A stretch of DNA of 64,000 bases from Altericroceibacterium indicum. Its GTDB lineage: Bacteria; Pseudomonadota; Alphaproteobacteria; Sphingomonadales; Sphingomonadaceae. Both the position numbers and the translations under genes were made by a program. The DNA is taken from NCBI RefSeq assembly GCF_009828105.1, contig NZ_WTYQ01000002.1, forward strand, positions 682,001 through 746,000. Direction: 5' to 3'. Positions within the stretch are counted from its first letter, which is position 1; every line of letters begins with the position of its first letter. This document shows, piece by piece, positions 52,021 through 61,676 of this stretch. Below the pieces are notes generated by a model. That model searched no databases, was not told where the DNA came from, and was given only the letters and a program-made list of their open reading frames with translations.

Positions 52021-55000
52021 TTACATTCCGGAACCCGGACCGTAAGTGATTTCCACGCGACGGTTCTGCAGTTCGCGAACACCGTCAGCTGTCGGTACGC
52101 GCGGGTTAGCTTCACCGAATGCCTGGCTCGTGATCTGCGATGCCGGGATACCTGCACCGGTGAGGTACTTCTGTACGCTCTCGTTACGGCGTGCTGCCAG
52201 ACCGAGGTTGTACTTAGCTGTACCCGAACGGTCGGTGTAACCAGCAAGCATGATCGGAACGCTGTCACAGTTGCCGTATGCGGTAACTGCCGAGTCAAGG
52301 ATCGTTGCTGCTTCAGGCGTAACCGCTGCCGAATCCCAATCGAAGAATACGATGTAAGGACCCTTGTTGCACACCGGAGCCGGAGGTGGTGGCGGTGGCG
52401 GCGGTGGTGGCGGCGGTGGTGGCGGTGGCGGTGGCGGTGGAGGCGGCGGAGCAGCTTCCGGTGTCGCACCGAACTGATGACGCAGCGTGATGAAGCCCGA
52501 GTGGACCTGCTGCTTATCAGCCATCCAGCCTTCGTAGCCGAGTTCAACCGCAGTGCGTTCGCCTACATTTGCAGCAAGCTTGGCACCAGCAACGATCGCA
52601 TCCTTGTCACGCTCTGGACCATAGATGTCGAACGAAGAGGTTGGAGTACCTGCGAAGTTCGCAGTGAACATTGCAGGGTCGGACTCGTAAGCATGACGCC
52701 AGCCAACCTTGAACTCAGGACGCAGGGTCCCAAGGTTCGCACCGAGTTTCAGGCCGATTTCACTGGTGAAGTAATCGTCCTTAGCATCGGTAACAGCAAG
52801 GTTTGCACCCGTTACGCCACTTTCAACGAAGTCATCGATCTTAACATTGACGTAGTCGACACCGACATATGGCGTAAGCGTGAAGCTTTCACCAACCGGC
52901 ATACGATAACCCATTTCGACGCCGCCATTCCAGATTTTGGCATCCGGGCTAGCCGTAGCTGTACCAGACAGAGCGCCCACAGAAATGGCCCGCTTGGAGT
53001 CCAGATTCATCTGTGAGTAGCTACCAGCAGCTGAGATATAGTAGCTGCCAGTGTCATAGGCACCGTAGATACCAGCCTGGAAGCCGTCACCGTCAATGCT
53101 GCCGGAAACGTTGTTGGCACCGGTGAAGTCAGAGTTGTTGCGGACATAGCCCACACCAACACCGATCAGACCGTATTCGCCAAGCGCGACATCGCCACCG
53201 AGAGCTGCGAAGAGCTGGTCGCTGTCGTTGCCAGGAGCGTCCATGGCAGGATCGGTATCAATGTCACCCTGAGCATAGTTGACGGTACCCCAGATGTTCC
53301 CCTTGCCATTGCGGCAAGTAAGAGCGCTGTTGTCCATCATCAGTGCGCCGCACTGACCCATGTCAGACAGGATGCCGTTGAAGCGCGAACCCATCCAGCT
53401 CAGTGACTGCATGTAGGTTGCATACTGAGCGCCAGTGAGCTGCGACAGGCCAGCGGTATAAGTATCGGCGCTGTCGAGACCCTGAAGGGCTTCATACAGA
53501 GTACGGATATCAGCAGTCGTAGCTGGATCGTATGCACGTTCCAGACCACCAGCCACTGCACTCTGGTTTGGTGTCAGAGTGAAGCGAGTATCGTTGAAGG
53601 CAACGCGATCGAGCGTAACGTCAATTGTGTTGTCGTCTTGATAAACTGCGGCAGCATCAGCAAAGATCGTTCCGGCGTCAACCGATGCGAACTCGCCGGT
53701 GATAGCCGTGCCAGAGGTGATGACTTCTTCGTAAGTCGCAGAATTGGCCAGAAGACCAGTCTGTGTCGGACGAAGTTCAAGGTTGGCACCCGTGATATCA
53801 ACGTTGTTTGCATTAACCTGAGGGGCGGTTGTTTCCGTCACACCCAGAGCAAGCGTACCACCTGCGCCAATATTGAAAGTATCAACATTGACCACTGAAG
53901 GACCGTTGGCATCAGCGGGATCATTAGCAAGGTACAAAGTACCAGCCGTCGGAGTACCTTCTGGCGCGTCAGCTGCTGGGGTTCCAGCGATCGTCAGCGT
54001 GCCGTCAAGAACTGGGGTTGCCCCGGAGTTCATGATGCCTGCGAAGGAGGTTTCGCCGTTCTGAACCGTGACATTATCGTCATCGGACAGTTCAACATTA
54101 CCGTAGATCGAGCCACCACCGTTAAGGTTTACATTAACAGCGTTAGGAGCATTTTCGAGATTGATTGCGGTTCCGAAGTCGAAAGCGCCGTCATTGTCGA
54201 ATTTCTGCTGCTTAGCAATGATCGCACCGGAGTTGTTGATCGTTGCCGTGCCTGCTCCAGCGGAAGCACCGTCGAACAGGATAGCCGTTGCAGTGGCCAC
54301 GTCATTGTAACCGGTGATGACAGTTGCATCAGCCGGATCAAAGATTGGCTGGCTGCCATCGTTGCTTGCGGTTGCAGAGATCGTGCCGCTGTTGGTCAGA
54401 ACAGTTGCGCCATTGGCACCGTTGACAGTCACTGCAACAGCAGTGGCATCATCGTTACCAGCACCGGCACTGCCACCCTTCACGTCAGCAGTGGCCGAGA
54501 TCGTACCGCTGTTGTCGAGGAGTGTAGTTACTGCATCAGGAGCGCCATCTGCAGCAGCCTGAATGACCATGCCATTTGCTGCAGCAGAAGCATTCACGCC
54601 CGAAGCCGAAGCTGTCGTCGCGAAATCACCAGTGTTGGTCAGCGTAAGACCGAAGTCCGTAGCTGCACCCAAGTTCTGATACCCAACTGCCTGCGCCTGC
54701 GCACGAGATGCAGGATCGATGGTGGCACCTTCTTCAGCGGTGGTCAGGCCATTAGCCGTTGCAGTAACGCCGAACGTGCCGCCGTTCGTGAAGCTAGCTT
54801 CACCACCAGACACCATGTTCTGGGCCACACCATTTGCCGTTGCACTAGCATCAGCAGTGGTCGCTGTGGAAGTATAAGCACCATCTTCACCAGCAACACC
54901 GAGCTGAGCTTTAGCGTCAACGGAGAAGTCACCAGCATTGGTGAAATCAGCAGTATCAGCCGTCTGCATAACACCATTAGCGCCTGCAGTTGCCGATGCA

Positions 55001-56913
55001 TCCACTGCGTCTGCAGTTGCCGTAGCGGCAGCGCTGAATGTACCGTCTGCACCATTAGCGAAGGTTGCAGTTGGTTCAGTGCCAGTTGCGTTCTGGGAAA
55101 CAGCAGCAAAATTGCCGAAAGTTGCTGTTGCATCTGCATCATCGACAGACTGAGCATTGGCAGCAACGTCAAATGCCAATGTGCCACTGTTGTCGACAAC
55201 GACAGCAGAACCGTCTGCATCCTGAGCCACCGCATTAGCTGTGAACTCAGCAGTTGCTGTAGCAGGTCCAGCCGTGCCAGTGTCAGCAGAAGACTTGGCG
55301 TCAGCAGCAAGCGAGGCGGTCAGTTCACCGGTGTTGGTGAGGCTGGAGGTTGCTTCACCTGGCGTACCAGCTTCGCTGTTCTGCGCGATTACGCCAGCGG
55401 AACTGGTCGTCGCATCGGCGGAACCATCCACAGATGTAGCGTCAGCAGCTAGCGTGTAACCCACAGTGCCGCTGTTGTCGAAGATTGCAGAAGCATCTGC
55501 GCTTTCCGAGCCAGCGTCCTGATCAACAAGAAGGCCACCATTAACAGTTGCACCAGCGTTACCAGCTGCAGCCGTAGCAGAAGCCACACCAGACATGCTT
55601 GCTTCGCCGCTATTGGTGAAGCTTGCAGTTGCCGGGCTGCTGATTGTTCCGCCGTTGTTAAATGTAGCAGACTGCGTGAAGCCAGTTACGTTATCGGTTG
55701 CAGTAGCAGCCGAGCCCGAAGCTGTTGCAGTGGAAGCAAGCGTCAGCGTGCCGCCATTGTCGATCACAGCAGAAGCGACCTGATCGTCATCATCCGCACT
55801 CGTTGCAGACAAAGAGCCACCGGTCAGCGAAGATGTTGCGGTTGCAGCATCATCAGCAGTTGCTGTTGCAGCGGAACCAAGTTCCAATGTTCCAGCATTG
55901 TTGATGGCAACCTTCGCATCGCCAAGCTTACTTGCGGTCGATGTCAGGTTGAAAGCAGTAACCGTGGATTCTGCTTCAGCATCACCGGTGGCCGTACCTG
56001 TTTCAACAGCCACTGTTGAAGAAGCACTGCCCTTGACGCTAGCCGAACCTGCATTGCTGAAGGTCGCCGATGCGCTGCCCACATCATCAGCAGAAGCGGT
56101 GAGGCCAAATGCGCCATTGATTCCAGCATTAGCCGTAGCATTGCCATCAGTTGTCGTAGCCGTTCCGGTTGTTGCGATGTCAAGCGTCGCTTCTTCGGAA
56201 TTGGTCAGGCTGACAGAAGCATTCTGCGTGTCGGTAGTGCCTGAACCTGCAGTTGCAGAGATGCTGACAAGATCGTTAGATGCCGCATCAGCTGTAGCAG
56301 CCGTCTCACCTTCGGCTGTTGCCAAAGTGGTGAAGGACAAAGCACCATCGTTGGTGAGGCTTGCAGAAGCATCGCCTGTATCACCAGCGGTCGCTTCCTG
56401 CGAAATACCGCCGTCCAGTGTCGCATCGGCATCAGCCGTTGCCCCGGCAGCCATACCGGTTGAATAAACGCCGAGCGTGCCAGCATTTGTCAGGCCTGCC
56501 GTTGCTGCGGCAGTACCAGACACCACCTGGGTGATCGCATCCGAAACTGTAGCAGAACCAGTAGCACCACCAGTCACATAGCCAGCAAGAACATGCGTGT
56601 CGGTGTTGGTGATTGTGCCAGCGCCTGTAGTCACATTCTGCGAGAACTGACCTGATGCAGTGTCTGCGACAGAAGCAGCGGTGCCGTCACGTGAGATGAC
56701 TCCAGAGAAGCCCTCCACTTGACCAGCAACAACTGGATCACCGTCTGTGTCAACTTCGATTGGGCTGATGACCAGCGTGCCGCTGGTATCGGCCACACCT
56801 GTATACGAACCATCAGTTAGATCCGCTGGAATATGCTCGGCTATTGCCGGCGTAGCCGTTAGCGCGCCAATCGACACGCTAGCCGTTAATAAACGGCGAA
56901 GGTTACGGTTCAT
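52021..56913 (-). CDS. Giant surface protein: repeat passenger, autotransporter barrel, 23-proline hinge, OmpA domain
   Basis: This 1630-residue protein has a Sec signal peptide (MNRNLRRLLTASVSIGALTA, cleavage near AIA). A passenger of about 1100 residues is built from degenerate repeats with DNSGTL- or TNAGTL-like turns and Ala/Thr-rich strands, as expected for a beta-helix. An autotransporter-type barrel (about 1170-1490: NIWGTVNYAQGD, YGLIGVGVGYVRNNSDF, GFITLRHQF) follows. Then come 23 consecutive prolines and a complete OmpA peptidoglycan-binding domain (about 1525-1630: YIVFFDWDSAAV, AGYTDRSGTAKYN, LQNRRVEI). Classical autotransporters end with the barrel; here the C-terminus must return to the periplasm to bind the wall. 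Probably an adhesin or envelope-linking protein. Confidence 0.85.
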   Translation of the reverse strand: MNRNLRRLLTASVSIGALTATPAIAEHIPADLTDGSYTGVADTSGTLVISPIEVDTDGDPVVAGQVEGFSGVISRDGTAASVADTASGQFSQNVTTGAGTITNTDTHVLAGYVTGGATGSATVSDAITQVVSGTAAATAGLTNAGTLGVYSTGMAAGATADADATLDGGISQEATAGDTGDASASLTNDGALSFTTLATAEGETAATADAASNDLVSISATAGSGTTDTQNASVSLTNSEEATLDIATTGTATTTDGNATANAGINGAFGLTASADDVGSASATFSNAGSASVKGSASSTVAVETGTATGDAEAESTVTAFNLTSTASKLGDAKVAINNAGTLELGSAATATADDAATATSSLTGGSLSATSADDDDQVASAVIDNGGTLTLASTATASGSAATATDNVTGFTQSATFNNGGTISSPATASFTNSGEASMSGVASATAAAGNAGATVNGGLLVDQDAGSESADASAIFDNSGTVGYTLAADATSVDGSADATTSSAGVIAQNSEAGTPGEATSSLTNTGELTASLAADAKSSADTGTAGPATATAEFTANAVAQDADGSAVVVDNSGTLAFDVAANAQSVDDADATATFGNFAAVSQNATGTEPTATFANGADGTFSAAATATADAVDASATAGANGVMQTADTADFTNAGDFSVDAKAQLGVAGEDGAYTSTATTADASATANGVAQNMVSGGEASFTNGGTFGVTATANGLTTAEEGATIDPASRAQAQAVGYQNLGAATDFGLTLTNTGDFATTASASGVNASAAANGMVIQAAADGAPDAVTTLLDNSGTISATADVKGGSAGAGNDDATAVAVTVNGANGATVLTNSGTISATASNDGSQPIFDPADATVITGYNDVATATAILFDGASAGAGTATINNSGAIIAKQQKFDNDGAFDFGTAINLENAPNAVNVNLNGGGSIYGNVELSDDDNVTVQNGETSFAGIMNSGATPVLDGTLTIAGTPAADAPEGTPTAGTLYLANDPADANGPSVVNVDTFNIGAGGTLALGVTETTAPQVNANNVDITGANLELRPTQTGLLANSATYEEVITSGTAITGEFASVDAGTIFADAAAVYQDDNTIDVTLDRVAFNDTRFTLTPNQSAVAGGLERAYDPATTADIRTLYEALQGLDSADTYTAGLSQLTGAQYATYMQSLSWMGSRFNGILSDMGQCGALMMDNSALTCRNGKGNIWGTVNYAQGDIDTDPAMDAPGNDSDQLFAALGGDVALGEYGLIGVGVGYVRNNSDFTGANNVSGSIDGDGFQAGIYGAYDTGSYYISAAGSYSQMNLDSKRAISVGALSGTATASPDAKIWNGGVEMGYRMPVGESFTLTPYVGVDYVNVKIDDFVESGVTGANLAVTDAKDDYFTSEIGLKLGANLGTLRPEFKVGWRHAYESDPAMFTANFAGTPTSSFDIYGPERDKDAIVAGAKLAANVGERTAVELGYEGWMADKQQVHSGFITLRHQFGATPEAAPPPPPPPPPPPPPPPPPPPPPPPAPVCNKGPYIVFFDWDSAAVTPEAATILDSAVTAYGNCDSVPIMLAGYTDRSGTAKYNLGLAARRNESVQKYLTGAGIPASQITSQAFGEANPRVPTADGVRELQNRRVEITYGPGSGM
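52381..52449 (-). repeat. Poly-proline-coding low-complexity tract
   Basis: The plus strand is an uninterrupted series of TGG/CGG/AGG triplets encoding 23 consecutive prolines between barrel and OmpA domain. The codon mixture is varied, so slippage-driven length change is less likely than in a pure repeat. Confidence 0.9.
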
Positions 56914-56963
56914 CCGTGTAACTCCCTCATTTCACCCTTAAAACTCAAGGGCAAGCTTTCGAT

Positions 56964-56993
56964 ATTTCAGCTTCTTCTTAAGAAGCCTGAAAT
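56964..56993 (-). promoter_or_regulatory. Hairpin in the leader of the giant surface-protein gene
   Basis: ATTTCAGCTTCTT pairs with AAGAAGCCTGAAAT through 13 base pairs with a single-base bulge and a 3-base loop. It sits about 50 bases before the start codon at 56913 and has no T-run after it, so a regulatory or stabilising leader hairpin is more likely than a terminator. Confidence 0.5.
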
Positions 56994-57349
56994 TTGATGC
57001 GACCGCCCTTACTAAAGGGCGCTCATAGTTATTAGACCTATAGCCACCGCAACTCATAGCGACTGCTTCGAAAGGCGTCCATAAACAAATATCGGTCGGC
57101 ATTTCGATTGTTGCGGAAAAACCACTATGTGAACGACAAAAAGATTATCCCGTTATAGTCCCCTCGCTTCTGCGGCGCATCGTGTCCCGTCAATGATTAG
57201 CGCCCCATAGAGTTCCGAGTGTAACGAAATAATGAACAGGGGATATATGTAAGGTCCACAAGATGAACGGAATTCCGGGCGCTGTAGATCAGCCCACCTT
57301 CATTTTGCTTCGCAAGTGCGGCGATTACGCCACAGCCCCCAATAGGGGT

Positions 57350-57376
57350 AAAAGCCCATTTCAGCATGGGCCTTTT
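57350..57376. terminator. Terminator-like hairpin
   Basis: AAAAGCCCAT and ATGGGC(C)TTTT form a stem with a 6-base loop and A/T runs on both sides. It is 210 bases after the phytase stop on the minus strand, or could end an unrecognised plus-strand transcript. Confidence 0.5.
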
Positions 57377-57586
57377 GAACGATGATAAAGTCCAAAAAAA
57401 TCCAGCAGAAGCCGATTATAGGTCAGTTTATTGAGCGTCCGCGATGGAGCCTTCGCGCACGGGCTATTCTTTTAACAGAAGCAAAGCCCCGGATGCAGAA
57501 CAAATGGCAGATGCGTTAGAGTAACGGTATCGTACCAATCGTGCGAGTAAAGCGGGTGATTCTTTAAAGAGTCACCCGCCCGTCCA

Positions 57587-58642
57587 TTACTTAAGGCCAA
57601 GCGCCTTGCTAATGTCAGCCCAGGAAACGAGCTTGAAGTTCTGCGCCTTGTCGCCGTTCTCTCCATCCTGCGCGACAAACAGACCATCAGGGTAAGATTC
57701 ACCAAAGGAACCACCAATCAGATCGATTCCATCGGTTTCCTCAGTAGAGCCAAACTTGCCCTGCGCGATTTTGAAGCGACCGGCGAAAGCAACGTCTGGA
57801 AGAGTATAAACGGCATAGGCATTGTCACCCTGACTGGATGCAACGAGCCAGCCAGCTTTATCGCCATTGGGAAGGAGGGCGAGGCCTTCCACATCGGCAA
57901 CGAGCCTGCTGCCATCATCCTTCGCTACGATTGTGCCCTTTGAGTCGCCAGGGGCGAAACGCCAGATACCAGCGTCTTCTTCCCCAAGGTAGAAAGTACC
58001 ATCGCGCTGATCCACCACACAGCCTTCTGCCTGAGTCGGCACTTTCAAGGTGCGCAAGTTTTTGGTGGACAGCGCGTCCTTGTCACCCAGCGTGATTTGA
58101 ATTTCGGACACGCTGCCATCTTTCATGACTGAATAAGCGATCAGATCCGAACCATGCTTCCAAAGGCACAGGCCGTAACCTTCACCCTTGCCGCCGGGTA
58201 CGGTGCCCAGCTTCGTGAGACTAGCCTTTTCCGTGTTGAGCCGCCATACGCCGAGACCGGCATTTTTCGGATCGTTACGGTCACTAGCGACCACAATCAC
58301 GCCCTTATCGCCCATATCGGCAAGATCGACATTATTGATCCGGCCTGAGCTTTCGGAAAAGCGCAGCTTGCCGGTCATGTCATAGACCATCAGCCCGGCC
58401 TTCTTGTCAGTCGCAACAATCAGGCTGCCATCAGGATTGGCAGCATTGCGCCAGATAGCCGGATCATCAGCCGCGTCTTCATTCTCAGTGCCAACAGGTT
58501 GCGTTTCCCCCTTGGCCTGAACAGTAACAACTGCATCGCTCACCGCTGCATCAGCCGTAGCTTCACCCGCTGGTTGAGAAGAGGAGTTGCAGGCAGCGAG
58601 CGCCAAAACACTCGCCAACATCAGATAAGTTGTTTTACGCAT
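57587..58642 (-). CDS. Beta-propeller phytase, lipoprotein
   Basis: The ATG at 58642 after AGGTGAG gives 351 residues. MRKTTYLMLASVLALAAC is a lipoprotein signal (lipobox LAAC, Cys18). The rest matches beta-propeller phytases: ENEDAADDPAIWRN, ATDKKAGLMVYD, GRINNVDL, CVVDQRDGTFYLGEEDAGIWRF and STEETDGIDLIG, rich in acidic residues that bind Ca2+ and the substrate. It would release phosphate from myo-inositol hexakisphosphate at the cell surface or in the periplasm. The start overlaps the stop of the TonB receptor gene (TGATG), so the two are co-translated. Confidence 0.93.
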   Translation of the reverse strand: MRKTTYLMLASVLALAACNSSSQPAGEATADAAVSDAVVTVQAKGETQPVGTENEDAADDPAIWRNAANPDGSLIVATDKKAGLMVYDMTGKLRFSESSGRINNVDLADMGDKGVIVVASDRNDPKNAGLGVWRLNTEKASLTKLGTVPGGKGEGYGLCLWKHGSDLIAYSVMKDGSVSEIQITLGDKDALSTKNLRTLKVPTQAEGCVVDQRDGTFYLGEEDAGIWRFAPGDSKGTIVAKDDGSRLVADVEGLALLPNGDKAGWLVASSQGDNAYAVYTLPDVAFAGRFKIAQGKFGSTEETDGIDLIGGSFGESYPDGLFVAQDGENGDKAQNFKLVSWADISKALGLK

Positions 58643-61470
58643 CAGAAGCTCACCTTTGCACCGAATTTCATTGTCCACTTATATTCTTCATATTGATAAA
58701 GGTTCTTCTGGTCGCCCAGAGTATTATAGGCAAAATACTTTGCGTTGTTGATATTCACCCACTCATAGAAGAACTGGATATTCTTGTTCACGCGATATTT
58801 CGCGCTGAGATCGAGCTGGAAGTGATTGTCTACATAACGGTCTTCTGCTGCCGTATCACCGATTTCATCGAGATATTTGTCGCGATAAGTCCCTGACAAG
58901 CGCAGACTAACCGGCCCCTTATCGTAGCCCAATGTGGCATTCATGGTGTGCTTTGACGTTGCAGGAAGAGTGATATCGCGCAATTCATTGATATCACCAT
59001 CCGTCGGCACCTTACCGGTGGCATTTGTATAGGTGTAATTAAGCTGCGCGATCAGGCCATCAAAAGGCGCTGGCAGCATGGTGAATTGCTGTGAGGCGCT
59101 CAGTTCAAGACCATAGACCTTGGCGCTGTCCCCATTGATCGGAATAGAGGCATCATCATAGGCGATACCAAGCCAGGTACCGTTTTTCTGCACCGTATCG
59201 ACGATGAAATTCTTCACATCCTTATAGAACAATGCAGCCGTAATCGCACCATTGTTCGACATGTAATATTCAGCCGTCGCATCGAAGTTCCAGGCTTCGA
59301 AGGGTTTCAGATTGGGGTTACCAAATTCACCATCACGTTCACCGTCATCATTTTCTTCAACCGAGAACCGAGGAGCAAGTTTGGATAGCTTCGGACGAAC
59401 AATCGAACGATAACCCGCCAGACGGAAAACCAGAGCGTCATCCGATGAATAACGCAGATTGAGGCTTGGCAACCATTGGCCATATTTCCGCTTATAATTG
59501 ACCGGTGTCACCAGGACTGTGTCATCTTCGGCTGTGGTGCCATCTGGCAATGCGCCACCTTCTTCGACCAGCAGCACTTCATTGCCATTGATGTTATTAT
59601 AGGTGTGCTCATACCGCACGCCACCGATGGCACGCAGAGTGGAACTGTCCCATCGGCCCAGCAAGTAAGCTGCCTTGACGTTCTCATCGATGGAATAGTC
59701 ATCGGCATTTGAATCAAACGCCGTATCCGCTTCATTCAGTTCGAAACTGTCACGATTGTCGAAAAAGAAATTCGTGGCGCCATGATAGCTGGCCACTGGA
59801 GACATGTCGATCAAACGATAGGTTTGGTCACCAACAACATCTGCCAGCGTGAAATCATCATTTTCGTAGATTTCATTGGTCGCATTATACTTCTTCGTCC
59901 GCCAGCGTGTCTTAGCCCCGGCCTGAATGGTGAACTCCCCATCATCGGTAGCGAAAGACCGGCCAAGATCGAATTTGGCTGCATATTCAGTGTCTTCAGA
60001 GTCGGAAAGTGCTGTCAGCCCAAGATCATCGAGACCATAGGCCGCTGGATCATAGAAGGAATCCGGCGCAGAGATAACCGAATATAGTGGAGTGCGCGGG
60101 TCAGAATAATCGAACCCCAGTTTGAGCCCATCATCCTTAAATTTATGCCGGAATTTGGCTGTATCGACCGAGCCATGTTCCATTTCTGAAGATTTGGACC
60201 AACTGGTGGAATATTTCGCATGCCAGTCCCCGGTATCAGTTTGGCCACCAAAGGAGACAGAACGGATGCGCTGGCGCTCAAAACGATCCTTGATATCGCG
60301 ATTGACTTGAATCTCACCGTCATCGCCTGCGTCCGTGAAGATTACATCTGTTCCACTGCCTGAAACATTGGCATCGCCGAGCTTGAAGGTAGTGCGACGG
60401 CGATATTCCTGATCGTCAAACTGGCTGAACAAACCGCGCAGATATAGCGATGTCGTGTCAGACAGGCGGGCATCGAAATTCAGCGTACCGCTGATCCGCG
60501 TACGCTCCACATCATAGTCGCGATACTCAACTTCCCGTGCGTAGACGAGGTCGTCTTTCTGCTTCCATTTATCCGCCTCAATATTGTCTGTTTCAAACTT
60601 GCGCTTGTAGTAAGACAGACCACCCGTCACACCGAAATTGTCACCGATACGGGTGGAGAAATCGACCGAACCCTTGGGTGTCAGCTTCTCTGAATAATGG
60701 TTATAGCTGCCCTCACCCTTGATGCTGACATAGCTCTTCTTACGGTCGAAAGCGCTGGTTGTCTTGATGTCCACAGATGCACCGATCGTATCGGCATCCA
60801 TATCCGGTGTGAGCGACTTTTTCACTTCAACGGATTCGATGATGTCACTCGAAATCACGTCCAGCGCAACTGAGCGAACATCGCTTTCCGGCGATGGCAG
60901 GTTCACGCCGTTCACTGAAGTGGAAACCAGATCCGGATCAAGCCCGCGAACCGACACAAAGCGGCCTTCGCCCTGATCGTTCAGAACATTGACGCCAGGC
61001 AGATGGCGCATGGATTCGGCGACATTCTGGTCAGGAAACTGGCCAGCTGCGTCGCGTGTAATCACGTCGCTGACCACATCTGATGCGCGTTTACGCGAAA
61101 GTGCAGAGGCCTGATTGGCGCCCTGCCCCATCACCAGAATTTCGCTATCATTGGCAGAACCCAGGGCGAAATCGGCACGCACCCGGCCATGGGCGGGAAC
61201 CTCCACCGTCATGCTCTTGGTGGGTGCGCCAATATAGCTGGCCTGGATCGTATATGTGCCTTCCGGTACGTCAGCAAAGATAAAGCTGCCGTCGCGCTGC
61301 GTCGTGGCAACGCGGTTCAGTTCAACGATGCTGATTTGCGCGGCCTGAAGCGCGATCGTGTCAGAACTGTCGATGACGACACCGGTCACTTCACCGGCAA
61401 TGACTGGAGTGGCGACAGCGATTGCGCAAATGGCTGCGCTGGTCGTTAAGACCCGATTACGGATTTTCAT
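58642..61470 (-). CDS. TonB-dependent receptor with N-terminal carboxypeptidase-regulatory-like domain
   Basis: This 942-residue receptor has a signal peptide (MKIRNRVLTTSAAICAIAVA, cleavage after VIA) and an Ig-like carboxypeptidase-regulatory domain (about 28-110; TQRDGSFIFADVPEGTYTIQ). A plug domain (about 115-240; RHLPGVNVLNDQGEGRFVSV) and a barrel ending in Phe follow. The extra N-terminal domain and large barrel are typical of receptors for large organic substrates. Co-translation with a phytase suggests import of inositol phosphates or their breakdown products. The specific ligand is inferred. Confidence 0.9.
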   Translation of the reverse strand: MKIRNRVLTTSAAICAIAVATPVIAGEVTGVVIDSSDTIALQAAQISIVELNRVATTQRDGSFIFADVPEGTYTIQASYIGAPTKSMTVEVPAHGRVRADFALGSANDSEILVMGQGANQASALSRKRASDVVSDVITRDAAGQFPDQNVAESMRHLPGVNVLNDQGEGRFVSVRGLDPDLVSTSVNGVNLPSPESDVRSVALDVISSDIIESVEVKKSLTPDMDADTIGASVDIKTTSAFDRKKSYVSIKGEGSYNHYSEKLTPKGSVDFSTRIGDNFGVTGGLSYYKRKFETDNIEADKWKQKDDLVYAREVEYRDYDVERTRISGTLNFDARLSDTTSLYLRGLFSQFDDQEYRRRTTFKLGDANVSGSGTDVIFTDAGDDGEIQVNRDIKDRFERQRIRSVSFGGQTDTGDWHAKYSTSWSKSSEMEHGSVDTAKFRHKFKDDGLKLGFDYSDPRTPLYSVISAPDSFYDPAAYGLDDLGLTALSDSEDTEYAAKFDLGRSFATDDGEFTIQAGAKTRWRTKKYNATNEIYENDDFTLADVVGDQTYRLIDMSPVASYHGATNFFFDNRDSFELNEADTAFDSNADDYSIDENVKAAYLLGRWDSSTLRAIGGVRYEHTYNNINGNEVLLVEEGGALPDGTTAEDDTVLVTPVNYKRKYGQWLPSLNLRYSSDDALVFRLAGYRSIVRPKLSKLAPRFSVEENDDGERDGEFGNPNLKPFEAWNFDATAEYYMSNNGAITAALFYKDVKNFIVDTVQKNGTWLGIAYDDASIPINGDSAKVYGLELSASQQFTMLPAPFDGLIAQLNYTYTNATGKVPTDGDINELRDITLPATSKHTMNATLGYDKGPVSLRLSGTYRDKYLDEIGDTAAEDRYVDNHFQLDLSAKYRVNKNIQFFYEWVNINNAKYFAYNTLGDQKNLYQYEEYKWTMKFGAKVSF

Positions 61471-61509
61471 TATGCAATTCCCCTGTGCGATTGATGCGCC
61501 CCTAGGGAA

Positions 61510-61527
61510 GTCACATTACGGTCACGC
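61510..61527 (+). promoter_or_regulatory. Pho-box-like sequence upstream of the receptor/phytase operon
   Basis: AAGTCAC-ATTA-CGGTCAC has the spacing of a Pho box and five of seven matches in each half, but reads away from the operon that starts at 61470. The orientation lowers confidence. Confidence 0.35.
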
Positions 61528-61676
61528 TACGGAGGGATTACAATTGCGTGACGTTACTCAAAAACCACATCGAGCCGATGCGCCAATGCCTTTAAAAAAG
61601 CATTCAGCACACGCGAACCCGCACAAGTCTTGGGAAATAAACTGTTGGCAATTAATCGGATAATTCCTTGAAACGC

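Larger units (their letters stand above)
56914..57586. other. Long intergenic region upstream of the giant surface protein
   Basis: These 673 bases hold no convincing protein gene. They contain the near-perfect hairpin at 56964-56993, a CGCCCTT/AAGGGCG stem at 57004-57021 and a terminator-like hairpin at 57350-57376. The region probably carries the surface-protein promoter with a structured leader. A non-coding RNA ending at 57350 is possible but not demonstrated. Confidence 0.4.

Noticed and set aside
51931-53016. Open frame of 361 codons on the plus strand opposite the OmpA end of the giant surface protein
   Set aside because: The translation contains Trp/Arg-rich low complexity (antisense of the poly-proline tract) and has no ribosome-binding site; it is a shadow frame.
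57060-57350. Non-coding RNA such as 6S, SRP or tmRNA in the long intergenic region
   Set aside because: I looked for the conserved SRP loop and tmRNA ends on both strands and did not find them; only generic hairpins are present.
57263-57385. Possible 40-residue ORF on the plus strand in the long intergenic region
   Set aside because: AAGG precedes the ATG, but the product has no hydrophobic or conserved pattern and its end runs through the terminator-like hairpin at 57350-57376.
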